A DNA stretch of 64,000 nt from Candidatus Nitrosopumilus sp. (lineage in GTDB: Archaea > Thermoproteota > Nitrososphaeria > Nitrososphaerales > Nitrosopumilaceae): contig NZ_JANQTA010000004.1 of NCBI RefSeq assembly GCF_028278985.1, positions 32,334-96,333 of the forward strand, read 5' to 3'. Each line of letters begins with the position of its first letter. Position 1 is the stretch's first letter. A program made the translations under genes and the position numbers. Shown here piece by piece: positions 18,316 to 26,352 of the stretch. A model generated the notes under the pieces. The model was given only the letters and a program-made list of their open reading frames with translations, was not told where the DNA came from and searched no databases.

Positions 18316-19134
18316 ATGGGTTCTCATTCAGTTGTTGATCAGTTAAAGAAAAATCAAATTCTTGAATTGTTAGAACAAGGTAAACGTGTTGACGGAAGAG
18401 GACTTGATGAAGCACGTGATGTTTCAATTGAAATTAATGCAATTCCAAAAGCAAATGGCTCTGCTAGAGTAAGACTTGGTGATACTGAAGTTGTCTGTGG
18501 AGTAAAAATTCAACCCGATAGACCTTTCCCAGATATGGGAGACAAAGGAATTTTCATTTGTACTGCTGAATTATTACCACTATCTCACCCAACAGTTGAG
18601 ACTGGTCCTCCAGGTCCTGACGTAATTGAATTAGCTAGAGTTGTTGATAGAGGAATCAGAGAAAGTCACATGGTTGATTTATCTCAATTAGTTATTGAAC
18701 AAGACAAATCAGTTGTTGGTGTATTTGCTGATAATGTTGTTGTAGATTATGATGGTAATCTTTTTGATGCATGTTCCTATGCAGCAACAGGAGCATTACT
18801 TTCTTCTCAAACACCAAAATGGAATATGGTAGATGACGTTCCAACCTTAGTTGAAGGTGAAGAATCACCAATACCAATAACAACAATTCCTGTTTCAGTT
18901 ACTATGGGTAAAATTGGAAATCACATAATTGTTGATCCTAATGGTGATGAATGGGGTTGTATGGATGCTAGAATTACTATTACTACTGATTCTGATGGAA
19001 ATATCTGTGCCTTGCAAAAAGGTGGATATGATGGTTTTACCTTAGAAGAAATTGTCAAATGTGGTGAAACCTCAGTAAAAGTAGGCTCACAAATTAGAGA
19101 AAAATTAAAAGCAGTTCAATCTGGAGGTCAATAA
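18316..19134 (+). CDS. rrp42: exosome complex subunit Rrp42 (non-catalytic RNase PH subunit)
   Basis: It has GKRVDGRGLDEARDVSIEINAIPKANGSARVRLGDTEVVCGVK, followed by LPLSHPTVETGPPGPD and VNPDG-like VDYDGNLFDACS. At 272 residues it matches archaeal Rrp42, the inactive RNase PH partner that completes the hexamer and the RNA-binding channel. It starts 3 nt after the Rrp41 stop. Confidence 0.96.
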   Translation: MGSHSVVDQLKKNQILELLEQGKRVDGRGLDEARDVSIEINAIPKANGSARVRLGDTEVVCGVKIQPDRPFPDMGDKGIFICTAELLPLSHPTVETGPPGPDVIELARVVDRGIRESHMVDLSQLVIEQDKSVVGVFADNVVVDYDGNLFDACSYAATGALLSSQTPKWNMVDDVPTLVEGEESPIPITTIPVSVTMGKIGNHIIVDPNGDEWGCMDARITITTDSDGNICALQKGGYDGFTLEEIVKCGETSVKVGSQIREKLKAVQSGGQ

Positions 19135-19135
19135 A

Positions 19136-19348
19136 TTGGCAAAAGGTAAAAAATCCCTAAAAGGATTAGGTGCAAGATACGGAATTAAGATAAGAAAACA
19201 ATATACCAAAATTCATTTACAACTAAAAGAAAAACGAGCATGTCCTGAATGCGGCTCTAAAACACTTACCAGAGATGCAGTTGGAATTTGGTCTTGTAAG
19301 AAATGCAGCTATAAGGTAGCTGGTACTGCATATGACATTAAATTATAA
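19136..19348 (+). CDS. rpl37ae: 50S ribosomal protein L37Ae (eL43)
   Basis: This 70-residue zinc-ribbon ribosomal protein has KGLGARYGIKIRKQYTKI followed by the four-Cys ribbon ACPECGSKTL...IWSCKKCSYKVAGTAY. TTG 19136 is the start; it lies one base after the Rrp42 stop and no better start exists. It belongs to the conserved archaeal exosome-translation block. Confidence 0.95.
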   Translation: MAKGKKSLKGLGARYGIKIRKQYTKIHLQLKEKRACPECGSKTLTRDAVGIWSCKKCSYKVAGTAYDIKL

Positions 19349-19577
19349 AGCAAAAATTATTGTTGATGCAAAAGACAAAACACAAGCAATTTTTGATTCA
19401 GTAAATACTGATAATGAATTTTATCCAGAAAACCCAGTAAAAACAAAAATTGAGTTTGATAAGATGCTAACTATCTCAGTTGAATCGAATCATTTACCCC
19501 ATTTACGTGCAAATCTAAATTCAACTTTGAGACTGATTCAGGCAAGTCATGAAACAATTGAATCGGTAAAGATATAA
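19332..19577 (+). CDS. pcc1: KEOPS complex subunit Pcc1
   Basis: An 81-residue protein with the Pcc1 pattern: an N-terminal strand (NYKAKIIVDAKDKTQAIFDSVNTDNEF), ISVESNHLPHLRANLNSTLRLIQASHETIE at the C-terminus. Pcc1 is the dimerisation subunit of the KEOPS complex that makes t6A in ANN-decoding tRNAs. The start overlaps L37Ae by 17 nt; the position after L37Ae is conserved in archaea. Confidence 0.88.
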   Translation: MTLNYKAKIIVDAKDKTQAIFDSVNTDNEFYPENPVKTKIEFDKMLTISVESNHLPHLRANLNSTLRLIQASHETIESVKI

Positions 19578-19600
19578 TGAAACAAATTTTTTGATAAATT

Positions 19601-19993
19601 ATGTCATCTGGACAAATGCCACCTTGGCTTCAAGAGCAATTAATGAAGATGCAGCAAACACAACAGAATCTGCAATCAATTATGACTCAGAAACAACATC
19701 TGGAAATTGAAAAAGCTGAAACCGAAAAGGCGTTAGAGGAACTCAAAAAAGCAGGTGAAAATGATGCTGTGTTTAAGCATGCAGGAACTGTCTTGATTAA
19801 ATCAACTAAACAAGAAATGATTGACGAACTTGAAGAAAAACAAGAGATGGCAAAAACTAGAGCAACTGTGCTAGAAAAACAAGAAGATCGTGTTAAAGAA
19901 ACTCTAAAAGAGCAAGAAGCAAAAATTACTGAATTAATGAAAGGCGGAGCAGCAGGTGCACCTCCTCCAGCAGAAGAAAATCCTAGAAAATAA
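19601..19993 (+). CDS. pfdB: prefoldin subunit beta
   Basis: A 130-residue coiled-coil protein with the beta-prefoldin pattern: an N-terminal helix (PPWLQEQLMKMQQTQQNLQSIM), a hairpin around KHAGTVLIKSTKQEMIDELEEKQ, and a C-terminal helix (RVKETLKEQEAKITELM). With subunit alpha it forms the hexameric jellyfish chaperone. The Ala/Pro/Gly tail (GGAAGAPPPAEENPRK) is disordered. It is the last member of the L37Ae-Pcc1-prefoldin run. Confidence 0.92.
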   Translation: MSSGQMPPWLQEQLMKMQQTQQNLQSIMTQKQHLEIEKAETEKALEELKKAGENDAVFKHAGTVLIKSTKQEMIDELEEKQEMAKTRATVLEKQEDRVKETLKEQEAKITELMKGGAAGAPPPAEENPRK

Positions 19994-20035
19994 TTTTATT
20001 CAAAAAGATATTAACAAATCCTGTAGATGTAATTT

Positions 20036-20722
20036 GTGAAAATTGAAAATCTCCGAATCATAGTTGATGAAAGAGAACGTAAAAGTGGAATTCCTGAACT
20101 TCTAAAATCTGTTGGACTCAATCTAGAAATGAAAACTCTCCCAATAGGTGATTATATTGTTGCACCTGAAACAGTGGTAGAAAGAAAGAGTATTCGAGAT
20201 TTAATGTCCTCTGTTTTTGATGGGCGATTATTTGATCAATGTTCTAGATTGAAAGAACATTTTCAGCATCCAGTTGTACTAATGGAAGGAAATGTAGATG
20301 AAATTGAAGAGATTACTGAAAACCCTCTGATATTCTATGGTGCAATTTCAACTGTTGTTCTTGATTTTAAAATTCCTGTTATACCGACACCAAGTGCAAC
20401 TCATACTGCAAAATTACTTGTTTCAATGTGTTCTCAAAAAGATACTCCAAAAGGCCCTTACTTGAAAAAAATTAAAAAATCATCTGATTTGGAAAGACAG
20501 CAACTATCTGTCTTATGTAGTCTTCCTGGCATTGGAGAAAAATTTGCTGTTCGAATGTTGGAAAAATTTGGAACTCCTTTGAAAGTTTTCACAGCTACAA
20601 CTTCTGAATTGGCTAAAGTAGAAGGATTAGGAGATGCACGTGCTAAAAAAATTAAGAAAATGCTAGACTCTAAAAGTAAATTCCAAAAAGAAGTTAATCA
20701 AAAAACTCTTCATGATTCCTAG
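20036..20722 (+). CDS. ERCC4/XPF-type structure-specific nuclease with HhH domain
   Basis: This 228-residue GTG-start protein has an N-terminal ERCC4 nuclease domain (IIVDERERKSGIPELL, GDYIVAPETVVERKSIRDL; the ERK motif is intact). The C-terminal tandem helix-hairpin-helix domain reads LPGIGEKFAVRMLEKFG, VEGLGDARAKKIKKML. It is the short crenarchaeal-style XPF without helicase, which works as a dimer on flaps and branched DNA and is normally PCNA-stimulated. A canonical C-terminal PCNA box is not obvious. It converges with the nob1 gene, overlapping by 4 nt. Confidence 0.92.
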   Translation: MKIENLRIIVDERERKSGIPELLKSVGLNLEMKTLPIGDYIVAPETVVERKSIRDLMSSVFDGRLFDQCSRLKEHFQHPVVLMEGNVDEIEEITENPLIFYGAISTVVLDFKIPVIPTPSATHTAKLLVSMCSQKDTPKGPYLKKIKKSSDLERQQLSVLCSLPGIGEKFAVRMLEKFGTPLKVFTATTSELAKVEGLGDARAKKIKKMLDSKSKFQKEVNQKTLHDS

Positions 20723-21198
20723 TATTTGAGTAATTTTCTTTTTAATGGGGTACCACACATGGGACACTCTTTTCCTGAAGAATAATTTGTTCTACATCCT
20801 GGGCAATAATGGACCCATTTTCCAACATCTTTTATTCCTGTAGTCATTATTGGAGAAATTTTCAGACCTAGATTTTTTGCAACATTCGAGATAGCAAAAT
20901 CATCTGAAATAATTTCCCCATTCATTTCAATACACAATGCTATGATGGAGATATCTTGTTTTGATAATTGCTGAAAATCACCTGTATCTTTAGCTGCTTT
21001 AGTTGCAGTGGATGTAGACTGATTATCGGGTTCTCTAATTTTTAGTCTATTTGTCTCAAGTAATGTTCCTAATGCATCGTGATTTTTTTTGATATGTTTT
21101 ATCTCGTCATACACTAATGATGTTGTATAACAATCACTAGATGATCTAAATGGAACTCCTGCATAAAATGCACTAGCATCTAAAATTTTAGAATCCAA
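20719..21198 (-). CDS. nob1: rRNA maturation endonuclease Nob1
   Basis: A 159-residue PIN-domain protein: the acidic residue in KILDASAFYAG at the N-terminus, DISIIALCIEMNGEIISDDFAISNVA in the middle, and a C-terminal zinc ribbon (CPGCRTNY...CPMCGTPLKRK). PIN plus Zn ribbon is the Nob1 arrangement; it cleaves the 3' end of pre-16S rRNA. It overlaps the NAD kinase gene by 11 nt. Confidence 0.92.
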   Translation of the reverse strand: MDSKILDASAFYAGVPFRSSSDCYTTSLVYDEIKHIKKNHDALGTLLETNRLKIREPDNQSTSTATKAAKDTGDFQQLSKQDISIIALCIEMNGEIISDDFAISNVAKNLGLKISPIMTTGIKDVGKWVHYCPGCRTNYSSGKECPMCGTPLKRKLLKY

Positions 21199-22003
21199 GT
21201 TTACTCATTTGTCGCAATCCTCTTTTCTTTAATCGAATGAAGACTGCAGGTTTTTTGTATTTCTTAATAATAATTGGTTCTTCAAAATCTGCTGTTTTGA
21301 TTACTTGAGCATCCATTACAATGTTACAATCATGTGAACAAATCACTTCAATCTTTTCATCAGGAACAACAATTGATTCTAATCTGTATACTGGAGCTAC
21401 TGGTGTAATTATCAATACGTCTAAACTCTCATGCAATATTGGTCCTCCTAATGAAAATGAATGTCCTGTTGAACCACTAGGTGTTGCAATAATTACTCCA
21501 TCCATTTTTTGTTTCACTGTATCATTTTGAAATTTAATTTCAATTTCAGCAGTTTTTGTCAAGTTTGTTCTGCTAATGTAAATTTCATTTAAGGCTGGTG
21601 GGAATTCTTTTCCTCCACATGAAGCTACTACTCTTGTTCTCTTATCTAAGAAAAATTTGTCTTTTTGAATTTGATTAATGGCCTCATCAATTTCATCAAT
21701 TGTTATTTCAGCTAATATTCCTCTATTTCCTCCAACATTGATTGTTAAAATCGGTGTTTCATTTTCTAAATTTCTAAAAACTCGTAATGTTGTTCCATCT
21801 CCTCCCAATGTAACTACAAGATCCAATTTTACTTTCTTTAATTCTTCAAGAGTCTCCATCTTTTTTGCTCCTTGAACTTCAATTGGAGAAATGGTGTAGA
21901 CAGTTGATTTTTTTGAAAGGAATTTCTTAGCGACATCCTTGGCTGCTTGTTCAGAATCTTTAGAACCTACCTTACTTACAACTGCAACTTTTTGGAGTTT
22001 CAA
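21188..22003 (-). CDS. nadK: NAD kinase
   Basis: It has the GGDGT motif (VTLGGDGTTLRVFRN), NVGGNRGILAEI, the NEIYISR loop, and TPSGSTGHSFSLGGPI, a complete ATP-NAD kinase set. The track start at 22108 would add an unmatched 35-residue leader overlapping the divergent sulfurtransferase leader. I prefer TTG at 22003 (MKLQKVAVVSKVGSKD), giving 271 residues and the usual beta-strand N-terminus. It phosphorylates NAD to NADP and is upstream of nob1 in the same transcript. Confidence 0.92.
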   Translation of the reverse strand: MKLQKVAVVSKVGSKDSEQAAKDVAKKFLSKKSTVYTISPIEVQGAKKMETLEELKKVKLDLVVTLGGDGTTLRVFRNLENETPILTINVGGNRGILAEITIDEIDEAINQIQKDKFFLDKRTRVVASCGGKEFPPALNEIYISRTNLTKTAEIEIKFQNDTVKQKMDGVIIATPSGSTGHSFSLGGPILHESLDVLIITPVAPVYRLESIVVPDEKIEVICSHDCNIVMDAQVIKTADFEEPIIIKKYKKPAVFIRLKKRGLRQMSKLGF

Positions 22004-22093
22004 GCAGTTCTTCTGATTCTTATTTACATAAAAATGATATTTTTGAAAAATTTTGGAAAAACAATTAAGTATGCAAACGGATTCGTAAAAAAC

Positions 22094-22939
22094 ATGAGTT
22101 ACGCACATCCTGAAGTGTTAGTAGATACAGAGTGGGTTTCACAAAATCCTCCAAATGAAAATAGAAAATTAGTTGAAGTAGATTATGATCCTGTTAATGG
22201 ATATCAAAAAGGTCACATAAATGGTGCCAGTTTAATCTGGTGGAAACGTGACATCAATGATGCTGTTACAAGAGACATCATTAACAAAAAACAATTTGAA
22301 GAACTAATGTCAAAAAATGGAATTACTCCTGAAAGCGAAGTAATTCTTTATGGTGATTTTAACAATTGGTTTGCAGCATTTGTTTTTTGGGTTTTCAAAT
22401 ACTATGGACATGAGAATCTCAAAATTATGAATGGTGGCAGAAAGAAATGGGAATTAGAAAATAGAGATTATACAACAGATGAACCACAAATTGCATCAAC
22501 ATCTTACAAAGCACTACCTCCTGATGAAGGATTACGTGCATACTTGTTTGATGTAAGTAGAACTCTTGATAGAGAAGATACTGTTATGGTTGATGTTCGC
22601 TCACCTGCAGAATTTTCTGGACAAATAACAGCTCCTCCTGAATATCCAATGGAGCATGCACAAAGAGGTGGTCACATTCCTGGTGCAAACAATATTCCAT
22701 GGGCAACTGCAGTTAACGATGCTGATGGAACTTTCAAAGCTGTTGAGGAATTAAAACAAAATTATGAACCAAAAGGTGTTACTGCAGACAAAGATGTAAT
22801 TTGTTATTGTAGAATTGGAGAACGTTCTTCACACAGTTGGTTTGTTCTAAAATATCTACTTGGATATCCCAAAGTTCGAAACTATGATGGTTCTTGGACT
22901 GAATGGGGTAACATGATAGGAAACCCTGTGGAAAAATAA
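22094..22939 (+). CDS. sulfurtransferase with two rhodanese domains
   Basis: About 281 residues from ATG 22094 (MSYAHPEVLVDTEWV); the earlier in-frame start would run back into nadK. The N-terminal rhodanese domain contains EVDYDPVNGYQKGHINGASLIWW. The C-terminal domain has VDVRSPAEFSG, GHIPGANNIPW and the active-site loop CYCRIGERSSHSWFVLKYLLGY, with Cys in place and the Gly-Glu-Arg-Ser loop. The family moves sulfane sulfur from thiosulfate or 3-mercaptopyruvate to acceptors. The next small gene starts 1 nt after its stop and may be functionally linked. Confidence 0.92.
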   Translation: MSYAHPEVLVDTEWVSQNPPNENRKLVEVDYDPVNGYQKGHINGASLIWWKRDINDAVTRDIINKKQFEELMSKNGITPESEVILYGDFNNWFAAFVFWVFKYYGHENLKIMNGGRKKWELENRDYTTDEPQIASTSYKALPPDEGLRAYLFDVSRTLDREDTVMVDVRSPAEFSGQITAPPEYPMEHAQRGGHIPGANNIPWATAVNDADGTFKAVEELKQNYEPKGVTADKDVICYCRIGERSSHSWFVLKYLLGYPKVRNYDGSWTEWGNMIGNPVEK

Positions 22940-22940
22940 A

Positions 22941-23252
22941 TTGCTACTAGACCTTCCTGTCCTTGAGAAAGGTTCTTTCTATTTTATCAAAGATGGAGAT
23001 GCCGATCTGATTATGGAAGACAAGACCAAACGAGGTCTTACCGTAAAAGAGACTTCTATTGATGAGAAACTCAGAGTTAAGGCTGACAAAGGTATGATTC
23101 ATGATATGGATGGAATTGGTCATTGGGTTCCAATTAGGTGGTATTTTTCAAAGGATTCTTTTGATCTCAAACAAGTGTTGATTCATGCTGAAGCAATGGA
23201 AAAAAAATACACAGAGTTAAGAGAACTAACCTGTCCTGATGATGACGACTGA
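22941..23252 (+). CDS. hypothetical protein (103 aa)
   Basis: Read from TTG 22941 immediately after the sulfurtransferase stop. The sequence is soluble and acidic, with IGHWVPIRWYFSKDSFDLKQVLIHAEAMEKKYTELREL as the most ordered part and an acidic tail (CPDDDD) including one Cys. Family unknown. The tight spacing suggests co-translation with the sulfurtransferase. Confidence 0.75.
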   Translation: MLLDLPVLEKGSFYFIKDGDADLIMEDKTKRGLTVKETSIDEKLRVKADKGMIHDMDGIGHWVPIRWYFSKDSFDLKQVLIHAEAMEKKYTELRELTCPDDDD

Positions 23253-23259
23253 TAACCTT

Positions 23260-23267
23260 TTTAAATA
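23260..23267 (+). promoter_or_regulatory. TATA box of the ferredoxin-domain gene
   Basis: TTTAAATA lies about 25 nt before the ATG at 23289, the spacing expected for a leaderless archaeal transcript. Confidence 0.55.
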
Positions 23268-23288
23268 AAATAATTTTACCAGAATTAA

Positions 23289-24236
23289 ATGTCCTTACTT
23301 CTCAAAGATCGAGTTTGGTCTATGGAAGCACCAACTGCTAAACGTGGAGTTTATCCATTACATGGATTCAAGCTAGGACTTTACAGACTACCAATCAAAT
23401 TTGAAGATCCTAATGAAATCAAATCTGTTCATGATGGTTTGAAAAAAGCATTTGAGATGGACATGTATGCAGACAGAATTTTTGCAACATACAGATGGAC
23501 TGAACAAAATATGGATGATCCTGATGCAAAAGGATACCAAGAAGTTGAACTATCTGTAACAGTTGAAATTGTTACTGGTGAAGTTGTTGATATTATTTAT
23601 CAGATATTCCCAATTGAAAAATTTGGTGATCCAAACTGGGTCAAAGATTACAGAAAGAAAGCAGACCATTTTGCAAAAATGGTAATTGATACTATTTTAC
23701 GAAATACTATTTTGGCTGACAAAATGGTTTCGTATTTTGCAAAATCAGAAAAGATTTCTGAAATTGCAGCAATTCAAAAATTAGAAGAATTAACTCCTCT
23801 TGCAAAGATTGTTCTGGGTGCTAAAGTCAAACCAGTTGAAGCTACTGAAGATGATGCAGAAGAGGATGAAGGTGAAATTGAAGTTCCAGATGGTGCAAAA
23901 CCAGGTCCAATAGATGTTGAATTCAAATCAAAGATGAAATCTTCTGCAGCATATGATGCTCCTGAGCATACCATCAAAACTTGGGGTAGAAAAGGAACCA
24001 GTAATGGCATCATGGGTGTTTGGGGAGAATTTGTTTCAGTTGATTATGATATTTGTGTAGCTGATGGTGGTTGTATTGAAGCATGTCCAGTAGGTGTTTA
24101 CGAATGGTTTGATACTCCGGGAAATCCTGCATCAGAGAAAAAACCATTGATGTCAAAAGAACCTGATTGTATCTTTTGTCTTGCTTGTGAAGGTGTGTGT
24201 CCTCCTCAGGCAATTAAGATCTTTGAACAAAAGTAG
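23289..24236 (+). CDS. protein with lineage-specific N-terminal domain and C-terminal 2x[4Fe-4S]-type ferredoxin domain
   Basis: A 315-residue protein. Residues 1 to about 185 form a domain I do not recognise. Residues about 186-230 are an acidic, low-complexity linker (EDDAEEDEGEIEVPDGAKPG). The remainder is a ferredoxin domain with CVADGGCIEACPVGVYEW and CIFCLACEGVCPPQAI. The first motif has C-x5-C-x3-CP spacing, as in archaeal zinc/7Fe-type ferredoxins, where one cluster may be [3Fe-4S]. The same ferredoxin domain occurs at 62120, showing a paralogous pair in this window. A role as an electron carrier or an oxidoreductase subunit is inferred. Confidence 0.85.
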   Translation: MSLLLKDRVWSMEAPTAKRGVYPLHGFKLGLYRLPIKFEDPNEIKSVHDGLKKAFEMDMYADRIFATYRWTEQNMDDPDAKGYQEVELSVTVEIVTGEVVDIIYQIFPIEKFGDPNWVKDYRKKADHFAKMVIDTILRNTILADKMVSYFAKSEKISEIAAIQKLEELTPLAKIVLGAKVKPVEATEDDAEEDEGEIEVPDGAKPGPIDVEFKSKMKSSAAYDAPEHTIKTWGRKGTSNGIMGVWGEFVSVDYDICVADGGCIEACPVGVYEWFDTPGNPASEKKPLMSKEPDCIFCLACEGVCPPQAIKIFEQK

Positions 24237-24251
24237 TAATTTTCTCGCAAG

Positions 24252-24259
24252 TATAAATA
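24252..24259 (+). promoter_or_regulatory. TATA box of the glycosyltransferase gene
   Basis: TATAAATA lies 30 nt upstream of ATG 24289 within the short spacer after the ferredoxin gene; good archaeal spacing for a leaderless or short-leader mRNA. Confidence 0.6.
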
Positions 24260-24288
24260 GCGAATAGTAGTTCTCCAAAATTAGGGAT

Positions 24289-26352
24289 ATGGCAGTCAAC
24301 CCTTTCATGCAATTAGTATTTGATTTGTTTATCATATCTGCAATTGTAATTACAGCCTATACTTGCAATTTCTATTATCTTGCATATCTTTCAAGAAAAA
24401 GAAAAAATGTTCAATCTACTGCTGATTTGGGAACTCCATCAGTTACAATCCAATTACCAATTTACAATGAAAAATATGTAGCAAAACGATTGGTTGATGC
24501 TGTTTGTGAATTAGATTATCCAAAAGACAAAATGCGGATTATGGTATTGGATGATTCTGATGATGATACTGTAGAATTATTGGGAAACGCCGTTGATGAT
24601 TACAAGAAAAAAGGATTCCAAATTGAACATGTACGTAGAGGTACTAGGAAAGGATACAAAGCTGGTGCTCTGAAATATGCAATGAAAACAACTGATACTG
24701 AACTTGTAGCAATATTTGATGCTGATTTTATCCCTCCAAAATGGTTCCTAAAAAGAGCTATTCCAAATTTTTCAAAATCTAATATCGGCCTTGTTCAATG
24801 TAGGTGGGGGCATGTCAATGAAAATTATTCTGCAATCACTCAAGCTCAAGCTCTTAGTTTAGACTTTCATTTTTTAATTGAACAAAAAGCAAAAAGTAAT
24901 TCTCATTTGTTTATGAATTTTAATGGTACCGCTGGAATTTGGAAACGTGATTGTATTGAGGATGCTGGTGGATGGCATACTGCAACTTTAGTTGAAGATC
25001 TTGATCTTAGTTATCGTGCACAAATGAAAGGCTGGAAATGTGTTTTTCTTCCAGATATTGTTGTCGATGCAGAATTGCCTGTACAAATGAATGCAGCAAA
25101 AAGACAACAATTCCGTTGGGCAAAAGGCTCCATTCAATGCGCCTTAAAATTACTTTCAGATATTGTTGTAAAGCGTAAAGTTGCAATTGAAGCAAAGATT
25201 CAAGCCTTTATTCAATTAACTCGTCATATTGTTTACCCATTAATGCTAATACAATTTTTGGCATTACCAATATTGTTAGCAGGTCAAGTTAATCTATATG
25301 TCATAAGCTTTCTTCCTGCATTAACTATTGCAACATATCTTGCTATGGGTCCTGGTGCATACATTATGATCATACAAAGTATGTATCATAAATCGTGGAA
25401 ATCTAAAGCGAAAATTCTTCCAGCTTTACTTGTCTACAATGCTGGAATGTCTGTAAACAATACTGTTGCAGTATTTGATGCAGTACTAGGAAAGAAAAAC
25501 GAATTCTTACGAACTCCAAAATATGGTGTTTTAAAGAAAAAGGATGATTGGAAAGATAATGCATACAATTTACCATTTTCACAAGTAACTTTACTTGAAC
25601 TGTTCTTTGGTATTTACGGAATCTTAGGAATCTTTATTGCAATATTTTCTAACAATCCTGTATTTGTACCCATAATTGCCCTTCAAGCAATTGGATTCTT
25701 TTACATTGCTTACCTGAGTCTTTCTCATACAAGATTTAAAAGAAATAAATCAAGTACATCTCGTCAAGTTACCAAGAAAGAGAAGATGGCAAACACAGTT
25801 TACAAATTATCTATGTTAGGAATTTTTGCAATTATTGTATTTGGTGTAGGTATGGCTTTGTATGGGTATAATACCGATATTTACCCCCTAGATAGAATTC
25901 GAGGAAATCTTGATGGCATTATCGGCTCATCAGATCCTGTCATTATCTCAGCACATTTAGCAGCAATTCAAACTGATATGGATTACATTCTTGAAAAACT
26001 TCCAGAAACAACTAATGCTAGAGGGGAACCATCAAAAAACCCTGTTTGGATATTTCCAATTGAAACTACAAACTTTATTCGAATTCAACAAGATGTGAAT
26101 ACTTTGGCAGCAAGTGTTGAGAAGATTTCTACTGTTCCTAAAGATAGTTCTGCTTATCACACCGGAATGATGGATATCAGTGATAGATCACTTTTGATTA
26201 AAACTAACATCATGGATGCAACTCCTTACATGTATGTTAGTATTGGAAATATTTTATTTAGTGTAGTTTGGATTGCCGCAATCATTGGTATCTTTGCAGC
26301 TTTGAAGAAGAAGAGAGAACAATTCAAAGAAACAGATGAATCAGGTGTTTAA
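24289..26352 (+). CDS. membrane glycosyltransferase family 2 (cellulose-synthase/glucomannan-synthase-like)
   Basis: A 687-residue protein. An N-terminal TM segment (FDLFIISAIVITAYTC) is followed by a GT2 domain with VTIQLPIYNE, VLDDSDDDT, IFDADFIPP, VEDLDLSYRAQ and QQFRWAKGS, the D, DxD, ED and QxxRW motifs of processive GT2 enzymes. Several TM helices follow (about residues 305-375, 440-480). A C-terminal extracytoplasmic helical region between two TM helices ends at SIGNILFSVVWIAAIIGIF. It probably polymerises or transfers a sugar across the membrane for a surface glycan; the donor is unknown. Its stop overlaps the convergent coiled-coil gene by 4 nt. Confidence 0.9.
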   Translation: MAVNPFMQLVFDLFIISAIVITAYTCNFYYLAYLSRKRKNVQSTADLGTPSVTIQLPIYNEKYVAKRLVDAVCELDYPKDKMRIMVLDDSDDDTVELLGNAVDDYKKKGFQIEHVRRGTRKGYKAGALKYAMKTTDTELVAIFDADFIPPKWFLKRAIPNFSKSNIGLVQCRWGHVNENYSAITQAQALSLDFHFLIEQKAKSNSHLFMNFNGTAGIWKRDCIEDAGGWHTATLVEDLDLSYRAQMKGWKCVFLPDIVVDAELPVQMNAAKRQQFRWAKGSIQCALKLLSDIVVKRKVAIEAKIQAFIQLTRHIVYPLMLIQFLALPILLAGQVNLYVISFLPALTIATYLAMGPGAYIMIIQSMYHKSWKSKAKILPALLVYNAGMSVNNTVAVFDAVLGKKNEFLRTPKYGVLKKKDDWKDNAYNLPFSQVTLLELFFGIYGILGIFIAIFSNNPVFVPIIALQAIGFFYIAYLSLSHTRFKRNKSSTSRQVTKKEKMANTVYKLSMLGIFAIIVFGVGMALYGYNTDIYPLDRIRGNLDGIIGSSDPVIISAHLAAIQTDMDYILEKLPETTNARGEPSKNPVWIFPIETTNFIRIQQDVNTLAASVEKISTVPKDSSAYHTGMMDISDRSLLIKTNIMDATPYMYVSIGNILFSVVWIAAIIGIFAALKKKREQFKETDESGV